Virus record (IMG/VR): IMGVR_UViG_3300023284_002187
Location: 1 to 51,826 of that record
Reading direction: 5' to 3' (one strand)
DNA: 51,826 nucleotides
Source of the DNA: a virus
Part shown: positions 50,025-51,826 of the stretch, piece after piece
How the letters are laid out: every line of letters begins with the position of its first letter
Numbering within the stretch: the stretch's first letter is position 1
The notes under the pieces: generated by a model
What the model saw: only the letters and a program-made list of their open reading frames with translations
Database searches by the model: none
Told to the model about the DNA's origin: nothing
Translations under genes and position numbers: made by a program

Positions 50025-51602
50025 CTAGGTCAAATTCCAATCGCTTAGTTTAGTCTTGGAAGTGATGTCAAAATCTAGAGAGGTCATGACTCTGCCCAAC
50101 TTCTCAAGTCCATGGACTAACGAATCAACACGATCACGATATCGTGCTTTGGGACCAAACGATATGATCTCTTCAATCGCTTCTTCTACAACCACCTCAT
50201 CTTCTTTGTCGGGCATAGTGGCCCATCCTTCATAATCATCTTGTGGAAAATATACGTTGCCGCCTTCAAATAAATATGTGACTGCATCAGCTCGATCCTC
50301 TTTGGATCCCTTTGGAGTAACCAAAATTAATCCAGGAATCTTTTTTTTCAATAAACCCACAGCAGCTTTACCATTTGCGGCATTCTCCACCAAAATCTCT
50401 CGACAATTTGGATGGAGTTTGCGGAATAGAGGCAATTGTTTTATTTGGCCATTGATATCCATTTTAATGCGCAACTCGTCAATCACATATATATTAGGTG
50501 TATCTAATCCCAATGTGTAGCCGACATTATATGCAGAGGTCTCTGATTCTCCAAATGTCAGATCCCATGTTTGAATAACGCGGCTGAATGCAGGTAAAGT
50601 GGTCCATCGTTTTTTAAACCATTTTCGTTTAAATATTGTTCCTTCTTTTGGAGTGGGTCGTTGTTGGAGTTGGCCGCTTTGTTGATAGACCGTCATGGAT
50701 GTTTTGAGATCGTTGACAGACTTCTCATCAAATCGCTCTTTCCAAAGCAATTCACCCTCTTCTGTTCGTGGATCATCTTTCTTGGGATCGAATAGGCTTG
50801 TGCCCTTCATATCAACAGAGATTTTTTTCTCATATTCAAAAGGTAAAGCAAGATGTTCCCAATTATCTTCCGCCTGTTCCAAAATGTGACCAGATAAGTC
50901 CAAAGCATGGACTCTTTGCATTACGATAACCTTGCAACCTCTTGTGGGCTCCATGAATCGCGTGCTCATTTCGTCATCCCACCATTCTAGAATGCTTTCG
51001 CGTTGGACGGTGCTCTCGATGCCCTTAACTTTTGAGGGGTCATCACATACGATTACGTCACCTCCGTCTCCTGTACCCGTCCCCCCTGGAGTGGTTGCAA
51101 TACGCACACCGCTTTTGAGATTCTCATATCTCATCTTCTCGTTTTGATCTGGGCGAAGAATCGATACAGGCCAATCGGCTCGATCTTTTCCATCAAAAAA
51201 GTAATCACCCCAATTATCTAAATACCATTGGCTGTCCAATATTCTTCGGCATTTGACTGAATCTCTCGTGGCTAACTTTGGCGAATATGATCCATAAAGC
51301 CAACATTCATTCCCCATCTGACTAGGCCCCCAGACCCACGCAGGCCAACAGACTGACACCATAGTGCTCTTTGAATGCCGGGGTGGGATGTTTATGAGTA
51401 GATTGCGGATTTCTCGTCTAGTGACGGCCTCAAGATGTTCTGCAATTATATCAATATGCCAATTGTGAGAATAGTTTCTTTCCGCTTCTATAATGTGCCA
51501 TGATTGTCGGATAAATGACGCGAGCGATTCCTCTGCCTGCCTTTTGCCCTTTTCTCTTTTTAGTCGGAGCTTGCGTGCTTTATCTTCACGCGGATTTAAC
51601 AT
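50025..51602 (-). CDS. terL: Terminase large subunit
   Basis: 525 residues. Basic N-terminus, then LLINIPPRHSKSTMVS, a deviant Walker A (about residues 73-80), VIVCDDPSK, Walker B (about 183-190), and VIQTWDLTFGESETSAYN (Asp about 347), the start of the RNase H-like nuclease. It pumps DNA into the prohead and cuts it. The small subunit lies at the other end of the window, separated by the sequence break. Follows the RF-1-like gene by 12 bases. Confidence 0.92.
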   Translation of the reverse strand: MLNPREDKARKLRLKREKGKRQAEESLASFIRQSWHIIEAERNYSHNWHIDIIAEHLEAVTRREIRNLLINIPPRHSKSTMVSVCWPAWVWGPSQMGNECWLYGSYSPKLATRDSVKCRRILDSQWYLDNWGDYFFDGKDRADWPVSILRPDQNEKMRYENLKSGVRIATTPGGTGTGDGGDVIVCDDPSKVKGIESTVQRESILEWWDDEMSTRFMEPTRGCKVIVMQRVHALDLSGHILEQAEDNWEHLALPFEYEKKISVDMKGTSLFDPKKDDPRTEEGELLWKERFDEKSVNDLKTSMTVYQQSGQLQQRPTPKEGTIFKRKWFKKRWTTLPAFSRVIQTWDLTFGESETSAYNVGYTLGLDTPNIYVIDELRIKMDINGQIKQLPLFRKLHPNCREILVENAANGKAAVGLLKKKIPGLILVTPKGSKEDRADAVTYLFEGGNVYFPQDDYEGWATMPDKEDEVVVEEAIEEIISFGPKARYRDRVDSLVHGLEKLGRVMTSLDFDITSKTKLSDWNLT

Positions 51603-51614
51603 ATATCGTCCCGG

Positions 51615-51803
51615 TTAATTATGTGTCTTTTTTGGGAGTGAGACCCTCAACTTCTCTAAAAGCCAATCCTTTAGCCTTTCGTGATTGAAACTCGTTGCCT
51701 CAACACTGATCATTGTCGGAAGATGTGTGATCTTCATTCTAATGTCAGGCCATGCATCTGCAAAAGTTTCAATCGTGATATCTTCTGGATTAAGGGCTTC
51801 CAT
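51615..51803 (-). CDS. Small RF-1-like protein lacking GGQ
   Basis: 62 residues from ATG 51803 with GGGGAGG six bases upstream; an earlier in-frame ATG at 51818 is less likely. The middle IRMKITHLPTMISVEATSF and the following RLKDWLLEKL resemble the part of class I release-factor (RF-1) domains after the GGQ loop, where ITHLPTGIVV is conserved. GGQ itself is absent, so it cannot act as a standard peptide release factor. Similar short proteins occur in phages. Another origin is possible given the short match. Confidence 0.5.
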   Translation of the reverse strand: MEALNPEDITIETFADAWPDIRMKITHLPTMISVEATSFNHERLKDWLLEKLRVSLPKKTHN

Positions 51804-51826
51804 ATCCTCCCTCCCCATATATATCC

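Noticed and set aside
1-51826. Direct terminal repeat, CRISPR array, insertion sequence, integrase
   Set aside because: The first and last bases share no repeat by eye. No regular spacer-repeat pattern, transposase, or tyrosine or large serine recombinase is seen.

Overview
The window looks like most or all of the genome of a contractile-tailed double-stranded DNA phage (a myovirus) with Mu-like head and tail genes and no Mu-like transposition genes. Almost every gene lies on the minus strand, packed with 1-4 base stop/start overlaps. The exceptions are one clear plus-strand gene (20836-21429) and a short plus-strand ORF at the left edge. The small terminase gene (1198-1734) is near the left end and the large terminase gene (50025-51602) near the right end. 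On a circular map they are neighbours, so the window is probably a circularly permuted genome opened between them; this is inferred, and I see no direct terminal repeat. I recognise no integrase, repressor, transposase, tRNA or DNA polymerase.

Layout, read in the minus direction from the right end. (1) 51.8-40 kb, packaging and head: an RF-1-like small protein, large terminase, a Fis-like HTH protein, an unknown protein, DUF935 portal, three small proteins, gpF-like minor head protein, XkdF-type protease with a His-rich front, scaffold, decoration protein, major capsid, a SAP-domain protein and head-tail connectors. (2) 40-28.7 kb, tail: terminator, sheath, tube, two chaperone genes, tape measure, hub, spike, gp46-like, baseplate J, DUF2612-like and a fibre. 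(3) 28.7-21.4 kb, exported proteins and lysis: a NlpC/P60 endolysin among small membrane proteins, a lipoprotein and four Sec signal-peptide proteins, at least two of them fibre-like, then more fibre or virion proteins. (4) 20.6-10 kb, replication and recombination: RecE-like nuclease, RecT, replisome organizer, possible helicase loader, RuvC-like resolvase, SbcC-like ATPase, DEDDh exonuclease, a CheY-like receiver protein and an HNH nuclease. (5) 9.1-0.3 kb: two DNA methyltransferases, one with two HNH genes nested in another frame, a histone-fold protein, two conserved phage proteins, a 0.75 kb two-level pentamer repeat, small terminase, two unknown proteins and a terminator.

How it works together: replication depends on the host replisome, loaded by phage organizer and loader proteins and assisted by RecE/RecT-type recombination and a resolvase. 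The DNA is probably methylated by two phage enzymes. Virions have a capsid of the gpF/DUF935 lineage and a contractile tail of roughly 87 nm (582-residue tape measure at about 1.5 Angstrom per residue).

Host: the lipoprotein signal and Sec leaders point to a host with an outer membrane. A histone-fold protein of the bacterial single-domain kind together with Sec-exported fibre-like proteins (compare the mosaic adhesive trimer fibres of Bdellovibrio) suggests a Bdellovibrio-like predator. That is inference, not proof. The strongest candidates for something undescribed are the pentamer array at 1772-2515, the nested HNH genes at 4617-6185, the histone-fold and CheY-like proteins, and the exported fibre cluster.
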